Below, one piece after another: positions 8,180 to 15,576 of a DNA stretch of 17,704 nucleotides (position 1 is the stretch's first letter; each line of letters opens with the position of its first letter). This DNA comes from Deltaproteobacteria bacterium. GTDB lineage: Bacteria > DRYD01. The stretch lies in assembly GCA_028276365.1 (NCBI GenBank), contig JAPYWL010000022.1, positions 1 to 17,704 of the forward strand. The letters run 5' to 3'. A program made the position numbers and the translations under genes. Under the pieces are notes generated by a model. That model saw only the letters and a list, made by a program, of their open reading frames with translations, made no database searches and was not told the origin of the DNA.

Positions 8180-10129
8180 TTATAGATCAAGTTCTTCTAT
8201 AGAGAATTGATTAGCATTTTCTAATATAATTTTTTTTCTATTTTCAACTTCTATACCCATTAATATATTTATGATATTATGAGCTTTTTCAGCATCTAAT
8301 AATGAAACTTTTTTTAAGATCCTTGTTTTAGGATTCATAACTGTTTCCCATAATTGATTAGGATTCATCTCTCCTAAGCCTTTAAATCTTTGAACTTTAT
8401 AATTATTTGTATTTAAATTTTTTATAACTTTATTTAATTCTTTATCATTATATACGTAAAAAGATTCATTATTAGTAATAACTCTATAAAGAGGGGGTTG
8501 GGCTAAATAAACATGGCCTTTATATATTAACTGTTTCATATACTTAAAAAAGAAAGCTAATAAAAGAGTTCTAATATGGTATCCATCGATGTCTGCATCA
8601 GTAGCTATTATTATCTTTGAGTACCTTAGTTTAGAGATATCCAAATGTTTGTCTTCGTAATCGATCCCGCACCCTAAAGCTGCTATTATGCTCCTTATTT
8701 CATTATTTTGTAGGATTTTATCAATATTAGATTTTTCAACGTTTATAATTTTACCTTTTAGTGGCAAAACTGCTTGAGTATTTCTATCTCTACCAGCTTT
8801 AGCAGACCCCCCTGCACTGTCTCCCTCTACTATAAATAATTCCCGCTTCTCGAATTCTTTGGATATACAATCAGCTAATTTTCCTGCAACAGTATATAAT
8901 AATTCGCTCTTAGTTTTAGTTAATACTATTTGTTTAGCTCGTTTAGCTGCTTGACGAGCTTTATAACTTATTATCGCTTTATTTATTATTTTCTCTATTA
9001 TCTCTTGTTTGGTATCAAATACCTTTTTTAATTCATTATAAATTATACTTTCTAATATTGGCCTTATTTCACTGTTAACCAATTTAGCTTTAGTTTGACC
9101 TTCAAATTGAGGATTAGGTACTTTTACTGAGATAACATATACCATTGAGTTCCTTATATCATCCCCAGTTAAGTTTATATCTTTTTCTTTTAGTTTTTCT
9201 AAAAAGTAAGGTAAATAATTATTAACTACTTTGGTAAAAGCTTGTTTAAAAGCGCTTACATGAACTCCTCCATCTACCGTATTAATATTATTAGCAAATG
9301 ATTTAATTAGTTCTATTTCTGAATCAGTATGTACAAAAGAAGCTTCAATTATTAAATCTTGATTACTTCCTTTTATATAAACAATTTCATAAATTTCTTG
9401 TAAGTTATTATGTTTTAGTATAGTTTTGACAAAATCTACAATACCGCCTGGATAATTTATTACCCTTTTAATATTTTTTCTCTCATCAATAAATTCAATA
9501 GTTATAAAAGGATTAAGAAAAGCTAATTCTTCTAATCTTTCAAGTATGTATTCATCATCAAATTCGGTAACTTTAAAAATTTCAGGATCAGGCTTGAATT
9601 TTATAATTGTACCTGTTTTATTAGTTTTTCCTTTCTTTATAACTGGAGTAATTGGTATTCCTTTTTGATACTCTTGATAATAAATATAGCTATCTCTATG
9701 GACTTCTGCTTTTAAATAAGATGATAAAGCATTAACTACTGAAACACCTACTCCATGTAGTCCGCCTGAGATTTTATAAACTTTATTTGAAAATTTAGCA
9801 CCAGAATGCAAGGTAGTAAGTACTACTTCTAAAGCAGGTTTCCCTTCTGATTCTACTATATCAACAGGAATCCCCCTACCATTATCTTCTACTATACATT
9901 CTCCTTCTTTAGTAATAGTAACTTTGATATAATCACAATATCCAGCAACTGCTTCGTCTATACTATTATCTACTACCTCATTAATTAAATGATGTAGACC
10001 TTTTTTATCTGTAGAACCAATATACATAGCTGGACGCTGTCTTACAGCATCCAACCCCTTTAATACTTTTATATCCTTTCCTGTATAATTACTATTATCC
10101 TTATTTGTTTTTTTGTTTAATAATGTCAT
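8180..10129 (-). CDS. gyrB: DNA gyrase subunit B
   Basis: GyrB supplies the ATPase and part of the DNA cleavage site of gyrase, which introduces negative supercoils. The GHKL ATPase domain has NEVVDNSIDEAVAG with catalytic E51 and Mg-binding N55, then EDNGRGIPV and SGGLHGVGVSVVNALS. The TOPRIM domain has IVEGDSAGGSAKAGRDR (E435) and ATDADIDGYHI (D511, D513), and the tail has QRFKGLGEMNPNQLW and the GIEVENRKK ending. At 649 residues it is the short form lacking the insert found in E. coli GyrB. ParE of topoisomerase IV is the alternative; the sequence around QRFKGLGEMNPNQLW fits GyrB better. No gyrA or recF is adjacent. There is no clear Shine-Dalgarno: the start lies 8 nt after the stop of a small membrane-protein gene. 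Confidence 0.95.
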   Translation of the reverse strand: MTLLNKKTNKDNSNYTGKDIKVLKGLDAVRQRPAMYIGSTDKKGLHHLINEVVDNSIDEAVAGYCDYIKVTITKEGECIVEDNGRGIPVDIVESEGKPALEVVLTTLHSGAKFSNKVYKISGGLHGVGVSVVNALSSYLKAEVHRDSYIYYQEYQKGIPITPVIKKGKTNKTGTIIKFKPDPEIFKVTEFDDEYILERLEELAFLNPFITIEFIDERKNIKRVINYPGGIVDFVKTILKHNNLQEIYEIVYIKGSNQDLIIEASFVHTDSEIELIKSFANNINTVDGGVHVSAFKQAFTKVVNNYLPYFLEKLKEKDINLTGDDIRNSMVYVISVKVPNPQFEGQTKAKLVNSEIRPILESIIYNELKKVFDTKQEIIEKIINKAIISYKARQAAKRAKQIVLTKTKSELLYTVAGKLADCISKEFEKRELFIVEGDSAGGSAKAGRDRNTQAVLPLKGKIINVEKSNIDKILQNNEIRSIIAALGCGIDYEDKHLDISKLRYSKIIIATDADIDGYHIRTLLLAFFFKYMKQLIYKGHVYLAQPPLYRVITNNESFYVYNDKELNKVIKNLNTNNYKVQRFKGLGEMNPNQLWETVMNPKTRILKKVSLLDAEKAHNIINILMGIEVENRKKIILENANQFSIEELDL

Positions 10130-10137
10130 AAAGCTAT

Positions 10138-10350
10138 TTATAATTTATATTTATCTTTTTTGGATTGAGTAGATCTTAGTTTCAAAATAGTACCAATGAT
10201 AATCCCAATAATCATACCTAAAAATAATCCAATAATTGAAGTTATAATAATTCCTGCTACTAATGGTAAAAAATTACCAACTATTATCCCTATAATTAAT
10301 CCAATGATACTACAAATAACAACACTTATCCAGAATACTTTATCATCCAT
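10138..10350 (-). CDS. Small two-helix membrane protein
   Basis: The 70-residue product has two hydrophobic helices, roughly residues 6-28 and 32-57, with Gly-spaced faces (GLIIGIIVG, GLFLGMIIGIIIG) typical of packed transmembrane helices, then a charged tail (KLRSTQSKKDKYKL). The positive tail suggests it stays in the cytoplasm. I do not recognise the family. It lies 8 nt upstream of gyrB on the same strand and is probably the first gene of that transcript. A modest purine stretch (AAGGG) lies about 13 nt before the ATG. AT-rich DNA can yield hydrophobic frames by chance, so the call rests on the composition and the tight spacing to gyrB. Confidence 0.6.
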   Translation of the reverse strand: MDDKVFWISVVICSIIGLIIGIIVGNFLPLVAGIIITSIIGLFLGMIIGIIIGTILKLRSTQSKKDKYKL

Positions 10351-10518
10351 TTATAAATTACCCTTACTATATTTGTTTTTATTAAAAATGTTTAAAGGGA
10401 TTTTTAGTCAGTAAGTAGTTCTTATTATTTATATTCTTTAAATTGTTATATAACCCTTTGTAAGTATGTAAGTTTTATTAAATAAAGGAACTATTAGCTA
10501 AAAAATTAAATTAATATT

Positions 10519-12867
10519 ATGATGGATGATAAAACTCAAGATGATATAACAATAAAGATTTCAAAAGAATCTAACCAACAAACTGAAAATCTAATAAATC
10601 AAGATTTATTTTTTAATATAAAAGATCTAAAAAAAATTGGAAAGTATGAAATAATAAATGAAATAGAAAGTGTTGGGGGACAAGCAGATTTATTCCTTGT
10701 TAAAGATATAAACAATAAAAAATTTGTTTTAAAACTATATAAGAAAAATGTAGAAATAAATGATTTAGCTATAAAAAAAGTAATAGAGCTATCTAAAAGA
10801 TATCCCGAGTATTTTATAAATATTTATGAACTAAATTATGACCCAAATTTAAAAAGATATTATGAAATTCAAGAATATATTGACTATGGAAATTTAGAAG
10901 ATTTTAATAAAAATATACTTTCTAAAGATCTTAATTATGGACTAGTAGATAAAATTATATATAAATTAAATGAAGGGTTAAATATATTACATTCAAATGG
11001 GATAATACATCGTGACCTTAAACCCACTAATATCTTAATAAGAAATATTAAAAAGTATAAAGATAAAATTATAGATATAGAAACTATAATTACTGATTTT
11101 AATGTATCTACTTTAATAGAAGCTAATATAACAAAAAAGATAACACAAGATATAAAAGGAACAATTAGCTATTTAGCTCCCGAAACATTTAGTAATATTA
11201 TTAAAAAAGAATCAGATTATTGGGCTTTAGGAATAATCACTTATGAACTTTTAACTAATTCTAATCCTTTTGAAAATATTAATCTAAATTTAATAATATA
11301 TACTTTATTAACAAAGGGAATAGAGATTCCTGATAATATACCCTTAAAATATAGAGTTTTACTTAAGGGATTATTACAAACAAATCCTGATAAAAGATTT
11401 ACTTATAATCAAGTTAAAGAAGTATTACAAGCAAAAGATGAAACTGAACTAAAGAAAATAGAACAAAAATACTTTAATGAAAATTTAGTACCCCAAAGCC
11501 AATATCAACAGATTATAAGATATAACAATAAAGAATACTATTCCTTAGAAAATTTATTAACTGAATTTATAAAAGATTATAACTTATTCTTAAACGGTTT
11601 AGCTTTTTTTAAAACTGAACAATTTCAATCTTTACTTAACGATAATGATAAACAAATAATAAATAAAATTTATTCTTATGGTAATATTTCAGATGAAATA
11701 GCATTTAGTTTATTTTTAGCTTATAAGCTTAATTTACCTTTTTATCTTTATAACATAAATATTAACTCGGAAAATATATTAACAATAATAGATAAATACT
11801 TAGAAAAAAGAGAATTAAAACCAGAAGAATATAAAATATTAACTCTTTTAAATAACTTTTTTACAAAAAAACAAGATAACTTAGAAACATATTATAATAT
11901 TTATCTAAATCTTACTAATAAACGGAATATAGAGCTAGAAACTCTTTTATCCAATCTAAGTAAAATTAAATTACCCTTAACTAAAAATTTAAATAATGAA
12001 AGCATATTAAAATTTATACTTGTTTTAGGATTAAAAAATAAGGAAAATTATATCATCCCAAACCAATTGAAAAATTTTAATATATTTAAGTATCACTTAG
12101 TTTCTGATATTGATTTAATAGATAAATTTTTACAAAAACAAGAGTTAGAATATTTAAATAAAATTTATATACTGCCTTATGAAGTAAAAAATTTAGAAAA
12201 TTACTCAATAAAAGATTATATCCAAATAGTTAGTTGGTTAGACAAAAATAAAGATGATCTAATCTTAAGGAAAGACTTAAATATATCAAAAGAAATATAT
12301 ATAAAAGATTACGAAATATTAAGAAGAAAATTAGTGCAACAAAAAATTAATCAGCGAAATACTTTTTCTAATACTCTATCTATAAGTCAATTGGAATTTA
12401 ATAAATTAATTGTATTAAATAGGTTATTGATGGAAAATAATTTAAGAGATAATGAGTTAATGTATTATATTAACAATTATCAATATTTAAATTATCAAAT
12501 ATTTAATAGCCTGTATGAAAGGAATATAAATAGATTGGTGGATATTTTATATTCAAAAAATAGAAGATTTAGAATTCCATCTAGTTTAATAGTTTTGTTT
12601 TTTTTATCTATTTTTACTTGTTTATTTTTAGGGATTGGGTTTTTTGTTTGTAGAAATCCTTATATGTTTCTTTATATGTTTGGGTGGAATTTTGAATATT
12701 TATATGCTTGTTTATTTGGTGGCATTTTTTTAGCTTTTTTAATTCCTATGATAATTGTTCCTTTTATAATAGGAGATTTATTTACTTTTAGAAATATAAG
12801 TAAAGAAAAAATAAGAGTAGAATTAGAAAAAAGGATTACTTCTGAAGCTCAAAGAATTTTAAACTAG
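10519..12867 (+). CDS. Membrane-anchored Ser/Thr protein kinase
   Basis: The N-terminal Hanks-type kinase domain (about 40-305) has a glycine-loop variant VGGQADLFLV, β3 lysine K72 (FVLKLY), catalytic loop HRDLKPTNIL with D166, activation-segment start DFN (D193) in place of DFG, APE at 220-222 and SDYWALGII. All residues needed for phosphotransfer are present, so it should be active; the DFG glycine change is tolerated in some kinases. Residues about 330-680 are a helical, Asn/Lys/Leu-rich region I cannot assign. Two hydrophobic segments near the end (about 690-710 and 728-753) should anchor it in the membrane with the kinase domain inside. Start: ATGATGG at 10519 offers two adjacent ATGs and no close Shine-Dalgarno; the nearest AAAGGA is about 30 nt upstream. 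The gene stands alone, diverging from the gyrB block, and ends in TAG. Confidence 0.9.
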   Translation: MMDDKTQDDITIKISKESNQQTENLINQDLFFNIKDLKKIGKYEIINEIESVGGQADLFLVKDINNKKFVLKLYKKNVEINDLAIKKVIELSKRYPEYFINIYELNYDPNLKRYYEIQEYIDYGNLEDFNKNILSKDLNYGLVDKIIYKLNEGLNILHSNGIIHRDLKPTNILIRNIKKYKDKIIDIETIITDFNVSTLIEANITKKITQDIKGTISYLAPETFSNIIKKESDYWALGIITYELLTNSNPFENINLNLIIYTLLTKGIEIPDNIPLKYRVLLKGLLQTNPDKRFTYNQVKEVLQAKDETELKKIEQKYFNENLVPQSQYQQIIRYNNKEYYSLENLLTEFIKDYNLFLNGLAFFKTEQFQSLLNDNDKQIINKIYSYGNISDEIAFSLFLAYKLNLPFYLYNININSENILTIIDKYLEKRELKPEEYKILTLLNNFFTKKQDNLETYYNIYLNLTNKRNIELETLLSNLSKIKLPLTKNLNNESILKFILVLGLKNKENYIIPNQLKNFNIFKYHLVSDIDLIDKFLQKQELEYLNKIYILPYEVKNLENYSIKDYIQIVSWLDKNKDDLILRKDLNISKEIYIKDYEILRRKLVQQKINQRNTFSNTLSISQLEFNKLIVLNRLLMENNLRDNELMYYINNYQYLNYQIFNSLYERNINRLVDILYSKNRRFRIPSSLIVLFFLSIFTCLFLGIGFFVCRNPYMFLYMFGWNFEYLYACLFGGIFLAFLIPMIIVPFIIGDLFTFRNISKEKIRVELEKRITSEAQRILN

Positions 12868-12905
12868 ATCTATATAGTTAAATTATAAACAAATTCTATA
12901 TAGAT
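12868..12905. terminator. Inverted repeat between the convergent kinase and rpsB genes
   Basis: ATCTATATAG at 12868-12877 is matched exactly by CTATATAGAT at 12896-12905, with 18 nt between. It starts immediately after the kinase stop codon and lies between two converging genes, so it may act as a weak two-way terminator. The stem is almost all A/T and no strong T run follows, so the role is uncertain. Confidence 0.35.
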
Positions 12906-12948
12906 AATTCTATTATTAAAAGGAAAGGTGTTAGTAAGTGGGGGTAGT

Positions 12949-13650
12949 TTATACTGCTACAGTACTTTTATAAGCGTTTTTACCTTCAAATATTGCATCT
13001 GCTATTTTTGAAGTTAAGAATTGCACAGATTTTAGAGCATCATCGTTAGCGGGTATAGGTAAACTAACTATATCAGGATTACCATCAGTATCAACAATCC
13101 CGACAATTGGTATTCCTACTTTATTAGCTTCTGCTATTGCTATCTCTTCTCTTCTAACATCTACAATTATTAAAACATCTGGAACTCTATAAATATTTCT
13201 TAGTCCTTCATATTGAGTTTGTAGATATTGTAATTCTTTATGGTATTTTTTAGCAGTTTTTTTGGGTAATTGATCTAAGATTCCTTCATTTGCCATTTTT
13301 TCAAGCTGTAACATATAATCTATTCTGCTTCTAATTATACTAAAATTGGTAAATAATCCACCGATCCATCTTTCTACAATGAAGTGAATATTAGCTCTTT
13401 TTGCTTCGTTTCTGATTATATCTCTTGTGTGTCTTTTAGTACCAACTATTAAAAATTCTGCTCCATTTGCAGCTTGCTCTTTTAGATAATTGTATGCCTT
13501 TTGTAACTGATTTAAAGTTTTTGCTAAATCTATTATGTAGATTCCCCCACGTCTAGTAAATATATATTTTTTCATATTTGGGTGCCATTTTTTAGTAGGA
13601 TGACCAAAATGACAACCGTTTTCTAATAAATCTTTTATAGTTGCTACCAT
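12949..13650 (-). CDS. rpsB: 30S ribosomal protein S2
   Basis: S2 is assembled late into the 30S subunit and helps hold S1. The 233-residue protein carries the family signatures in order: LLENGCHFGHPTKKWHPNM near the N-terminus, FTRRGGIYIIDLAKT, LIVGTKRHTRDII, ERWIGGLFTNF, PDVLIIVDVRRE and GIPIVGIVDTDGNPD. The length is normal. GAGGAG sits just before the ATG, so the start is firm. The gene is alone: tsf, its usual downstream partner, is not present, and the next gene converges on it. The 5' leader carries two overlapping stems described separately, which may be a site of autoregulation by S2. Confidence 0.96.
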   Translation of the reverse strand: MVATIKDLLENGCHFGHPTKKWHPNMKKYIFTRRGGIYIIDLAKTLNQLQKAYNYLKEQAANGAEFLIVGTKRHTRDIIRNEAKRANIHFIVERWIGGLFTNFSIIRSRIDYMLQLEKMANEGILDQLPKKTAKKYHKELQYLQTQYEGLRNIYRVPDVLIIVDVRREEIAIAEANKVGIPIVGIVDTDGNPDIVSLPIPANDDALKSVQFLTSKIADAIFEGKNAYKSTVAV

Positions 13651-13671
13651 ATCTCCTCTTTGTTTTTATTA

Positions 13672-13705
13672 AAGTGGATATTTCTATTCCGCTTCCACTT
13701 AGCGG
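13672..13705 (-). promoter_or_regulatory. Structured rpsB leader: two interlocked stems, possible pseudoknot
   Basis: In the mRNA, CCGCU (13705-13701) pairs with AGCGG (13693-13689). The 7-nt loop between them, AAGUGGA (13700-13694), is fully complementary to UCCACUU (13678-13672), which ends 13 nt before the GAGGAG ribosome binding site. The two stems therefore either form an H-type pseudoknot or exclude each other. No loop base separates the stems, so in a pseudoknot some outer pairs would have to open. S2 leaders are known targets of feedback control in other bacteria; that this one is a target is inference. Confidence 0.5.
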
Positions 13706-13728
13706 GCTTTACATCATCCCTTTACTTT

Positions 13729-13743
13729 AAATGTTCTACATTT
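13729..13743. promoter_or_regulatory. Short dyad in the rpsB/fur divergent region
   Basis: AAATGT and ACATTT are separated by three bases and followed on the plus strand by a T run. No plus-strand transcript ends here, so it is more likely a protein-binding dyad or chance than a terminator. Confidence 0.25.
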
Positions 13744-13747
13744 TTTT

Positions 13748-13775
13748 TTAAAATCCTATTTAAAATAGATTTTAA
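13748..13775. promoter_or_regulatory. 28-bp near-palindrome upstream of fur, candidate operator
   Basis: TTAAAATC-C-TATTT is mirrored by AAAATAGATTTTAA, a palindrome broken only by one extra C. It lies about 80 bp upstream of the Fur-family gene and 98 bp upstream of rpsB, where an operator for either could sit. It resembles AT-rich PerR/Fur-type boxes in general form but does not match either consensus closely. Confidence 0.35.
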
Positions 13776-13854
13776 CATAAAGGATTACCTTAAATAAACA
13801 TTGAACTATATATTAGCTATTAAATTATTATTTTAAATTATTAAGGTGATAAAA

Positions 13855-14271
13855 ATGATAACAAATACGCAAGATTTAAAAAAAATCTTAATAAATAAAG
13901 GGATAAAACCTTCTTATATTAGATTAAAAATATTGGAGTACTTAATAACAAAAGAAAATCATCCTACTGTAGATGAAATATATCAAGAACTAAAACAAAT
14001 ATTCCCTACTTTATCTAAAACCACTATCTATTTAAATTTAAACCTATTTGTTAAACACAATATAGTTAAATCTTTTAATATGGATAATAATGAACAAAGA
14101 TTTGATTTTATTAAACAAGAACATATAAATTTCTTTTGTGAAAAATGTAAAAAAGTATATGATATTCCAGTAAATGAAATTAAAATTGAATACCAAAATA
14201 ATGAGCATAAAATAAAAGAAACTGTTTTATATTTAAAAGGTATTTGTAAAGAATGCTTTCAATTCTCCTAA
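13855..14271 (+). CDS. Fur/PerR-family metal-dependent repressor
   Basis: The N-terminal winged helix has HPTVDEIYQEL and the recognition-helix region TLSKTTIYLNLNLF. The C-terminal dimer domain has both structural zinc CXXC pairs (C95/C98 and C131/C134). Of the PerR regulatory metal ligands, H36, D84, H90 and D103 are present, while the position of the second His of the HXH motif is N92. This suggests a PerR-like peroxide or iron sensor with altered metal preference; Fur cannot be excluded. I start at ATG 13855 (138 residues) because AAGGTG six bases before it is a good ribosome binding site; a GTG at 13846 is part of that site. The last codons and the stop (CFQFS) fall inside a CRISPR-repeat-like half unit, so the C-terminus is shaped by the repeat. 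It diverges from rpsB and has no same-strand partner close by. Confidence 0.9.
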   Translation: MITNTQDLKKILINKGIKPSYIRLKILEYLITKENHPTVDEIYQELKQIFPTLSKTTIYLNLNLFVKHNIVKSFNMDNNEQRFDFIKQEHINFFCEKCKKVYDIPVNEIKIEYQNNEHKIKETVLYLKGICKECFQFS

Positions 14272-14319
14272 TTTTCAATTCCTCTAACTTTCAATTCCTT
14301 TAACTTTCAATTCCCCCAT
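14256..14319 (-). repeat. Four tandem 16-bp half copies of the CRISPR repeat
   Basis: Four consecutive 16-bp units (14256, 14272, 14288, 14304) begin CTTTCAATTC or TTTTCAATTC; the first three end CTCCTAA, CTCTAA and CTTTAA. Read on the minus strand each is TTA, a few G/A, then GAATTGAAAG, the 3' half of the repeat at 1-29. The first unit overlaps the end of fur and supplies its TAA. The fourth is the start of the longer copy at 14304-14333. Confidence 0.8.
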
Positions 14320-14333
14320 TTGCTAAGCTAAAC
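14304..14333 (-). repeat. Diverged full-length CRISPR-repeat copy
   Basis: On the minus strand this 30-mer begins GTTTAGCTTAG and ends GGGGGAATTGAAAG, matching the array repeat at both ends with a changed centre. Confidence 0.75.
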
Positions 14334-14350
14334 ATTCATATTGTGGACAA

Positions 14351-14361
14351 GTAAGCTAAAC
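14351..14361 (-). repeat. Truncated CRISPR-repeat copy (5' 11 bases)
   Basis: The minus strand reads GTTTAGCTTAC, exactly the first 11 bases of the array repeat; the rest is missing. It lies between two fuller copies, 17 nt from one and 24 nt from the other. Confidence 0.55.
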
Positions 14362-14385
14362 TTTCTGAAATTTCTTCTATTTTTT

Positions 14386-14414
14386 CTTTCAATTCCCATA
14401 TGGGTAAGCTAAAC
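14386..14414 (-). repeat. Solitary CRISPR-repeat copy, one mismatch
   Basis: The 29-mer is the reverse complement of the array repeat at 1-29 except for one central base (CCATATGGG in place of CCCTATGGG). It is more than 14 kb from the array and in the opposite orientation. Confidence 0.85.
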
Positions 14415-14487
14415 CTAATTTTCCTGGGGGAATCGACAGATTCAGTATTATCAAGCAAAAAGCATAATTTATAAACAAAAAACAAAA

Positions 14488-14520
14488 ATTCAATATTGAC
14501 TTTTGTCAATTTTTTTGAAT
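14488..14520 (+). terminator. Hairpin followed by a T run, probable rho-independent terminator
   Basis: ATTGAC (14495-14500), loop TTTT, GTCAAT (14505-14510), then six more T. Outer arms ATTCAA (14488-14493) and TTGAAT (14515-14520) can extend the stem. It is about 220 nt after fur, the only upstream plus-strand gene. The stem is A/T-heavy, so strength is uncertain. Confidence 0.5.
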
Positions 14521-14539
14521 ACTCAAAACTGATCGACAG

Positions 14540-14606
14540 AAACTAAAAAAATTAAAAATAAAAATTAAAAAATTAAAAAAAACAAAAATTAAACAAAATT
14601 AAAAAA
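14540..14606. repeat. A-rich low-complexity tract
   Basis: The tract is built of repeated AAAAATTAAA-like units, probably from replication slippage. No coding or RNA signal is seen. Confidence 0.6.
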
Positions 14607-14824
14607 TCCTCAAAATCCTTTTATGAAAATAAATTTTATAAAATAAATTACTAAAATCTACTCAAAAATCAAGGCAATCAACTTCAATCGGAGTTATATT
14701 AAAAGTTTTCATTACTAATTTAGATAGTTTCTTAAATAAAACCTGAATCATTCTTGGTATTATCCTCTTTCTTATATTTTAATTAGCAAGGGAAAAATAA
14801 TAAGAAAAAGAATAATAATATTAA

Positions 14825-14860
14825 TCTAAAAAACCAAAAATCTAAAAAAATCTAAAAAAT
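14825..14860 (+). repeat. Short direct repeats TCTAAAAAA before the lipoprotein gene
   Basis: TCTAAAAAA occurs at 14825, 14841 and 14851, ending five bases before the lipoprotein ATG. The leader of this gene is thus A-rich and has no Shine-Dalgarno sequence. Confidence 0.55.
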
Positions 14861-14865
14861 AAAAG

Positions 14866-15576
14866 ATGATTAAAAGAAATTATAATTTCATTACATTAGT
14901 AATTATAATAATAATTTTGTTTTTAAGTTCTTGTGCTACCCCTAACCCAATGCTTAAACCACCAACAATTACTAACAAATTACTAACTATCAGCGTTTAT
15001 TTTAAAAATACTATACAATCTAATTTTTCCTATACTTATAATAATCAAAATTTTAATTATAATTTTTACTGTGCCCTATGTTTTAGATTTGATCAAGATT
15101 TTAATAATTTAAATATAGATAGATGGAGTCATATATATTTTTTTGAAAATGGATTTAAGAGATTTAACCGTATTAATCCTCCTAGTCCCAATACAAGTAC
15201 ACTTGACGAATGGTCATCCATTATTATTGATACTAATTCTAATAAAAATAATAATATACTAAATTTTAACATCCCTATTCCAGATAATATAATAGGTAGC
15301 CCTACCATATATAATTTCATAGTAATAGTATTTTTAAGAGATTTTGAATATAATCAAATGTCAGATAATTTTGGGCAAAACCCCATAGATTACTATGGTA
15401 CAGGAGCTATTCAAAACATAACTATAAATACATCAAATACTAATATAAATCAAACATATGTATTACAAAATGAACAAGAAGGTGATTTAGATAATTCCAA
15501 CTTACCTCCAGGTTTTCCTGATAATTACAAAGATTCCTTAGATATAACTAAAATAGAATATATCATAAGACAATAA
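14866..15576 (+). CDS. Putative lipoprotein of unknown function
   Basis: The 236-residue product starts with a positive N-region (MIKRNYN), a hydrophobic core (FITLVIIIIILF) and a lipobox L20-S21-S22-C23, so it should be lipidated at C23 and anchored outside the inner membrane or in the outer membrane. The mature part begins with a Pro/Thr-rich linker, is rich in Asn, Tyr and Phe with alternating hydrophobic residues suggesting β structure, and ends in an acidic, Pro/Gly-containing tail. I do not recognise the family. No Shine-Dalgarno sequence precedes the ATG; the leader is A-rich. It lies 46 bp upstream of the cation exchanger gene on the same strand and may be co-transcribed with it. Confidence 0.8.
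   Translation: MIKRNYNFITLVIIIIILFLSSCATPNPMLKPPTITNKLLTISVYFKNTIQSNFSYTYNNQNFNYNFYCALCFRFDQDFNNLNIDRWSHIYFFENGFKRFNRINPPSPNTSTLDEWSSIIIDTNSNKNNNILNFNIPIPDNIIGSPTIYNFIVIVFLRDFEYNQMSDNFGQNPIDYYGTGAIQNITINTSNTNINQTYVLQNEQEGDLDNSNLPPGFPDNYKDSLDITKIEYIIRQ

Larger units (their letters stand above)
14334..14865. other. Gene-free region between fur and the lipoprotein gene
   Basis: From left to right it holds truncated and near-perfect repeat copies (14351-14414), a 5-bp hairpin GAATC-GACA-GATTC (14430-14443), the 9-mer ATCGACAGA at 14432 and again at 14532, exactly 100 bp apart, a terminator-like hairpin (14488-14520), A-rich runs, and a doubtful 29-codon minus-strand frame (14662-14751). No convincing gene is present. 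Confidence 0.6.

Noticed and set aside
10196-10414. Plus-strand frame opposite the small membrane protein
   Set aside because: The Pro/Ile-rich translation is the antisense of Gly/Ile codons; the minus frame has two proper helices and sits tightly before gyrB.
13846-13854. GTG at 13846 as the fur start
   Set aside because: The GTG lies within the AAGGTG ribosome binding site that is well spaced for the ATG at 13855.
14662-14751. Minus-strand 29-codon frame with a purine-rich stretch upstream (peptide ending NITPIEVDCLDF)
   Set aside because: It reads more like protein than the surrounding A-rich DNA and may be a gene remnant, but it is too short and has no recognisable family or independent support.
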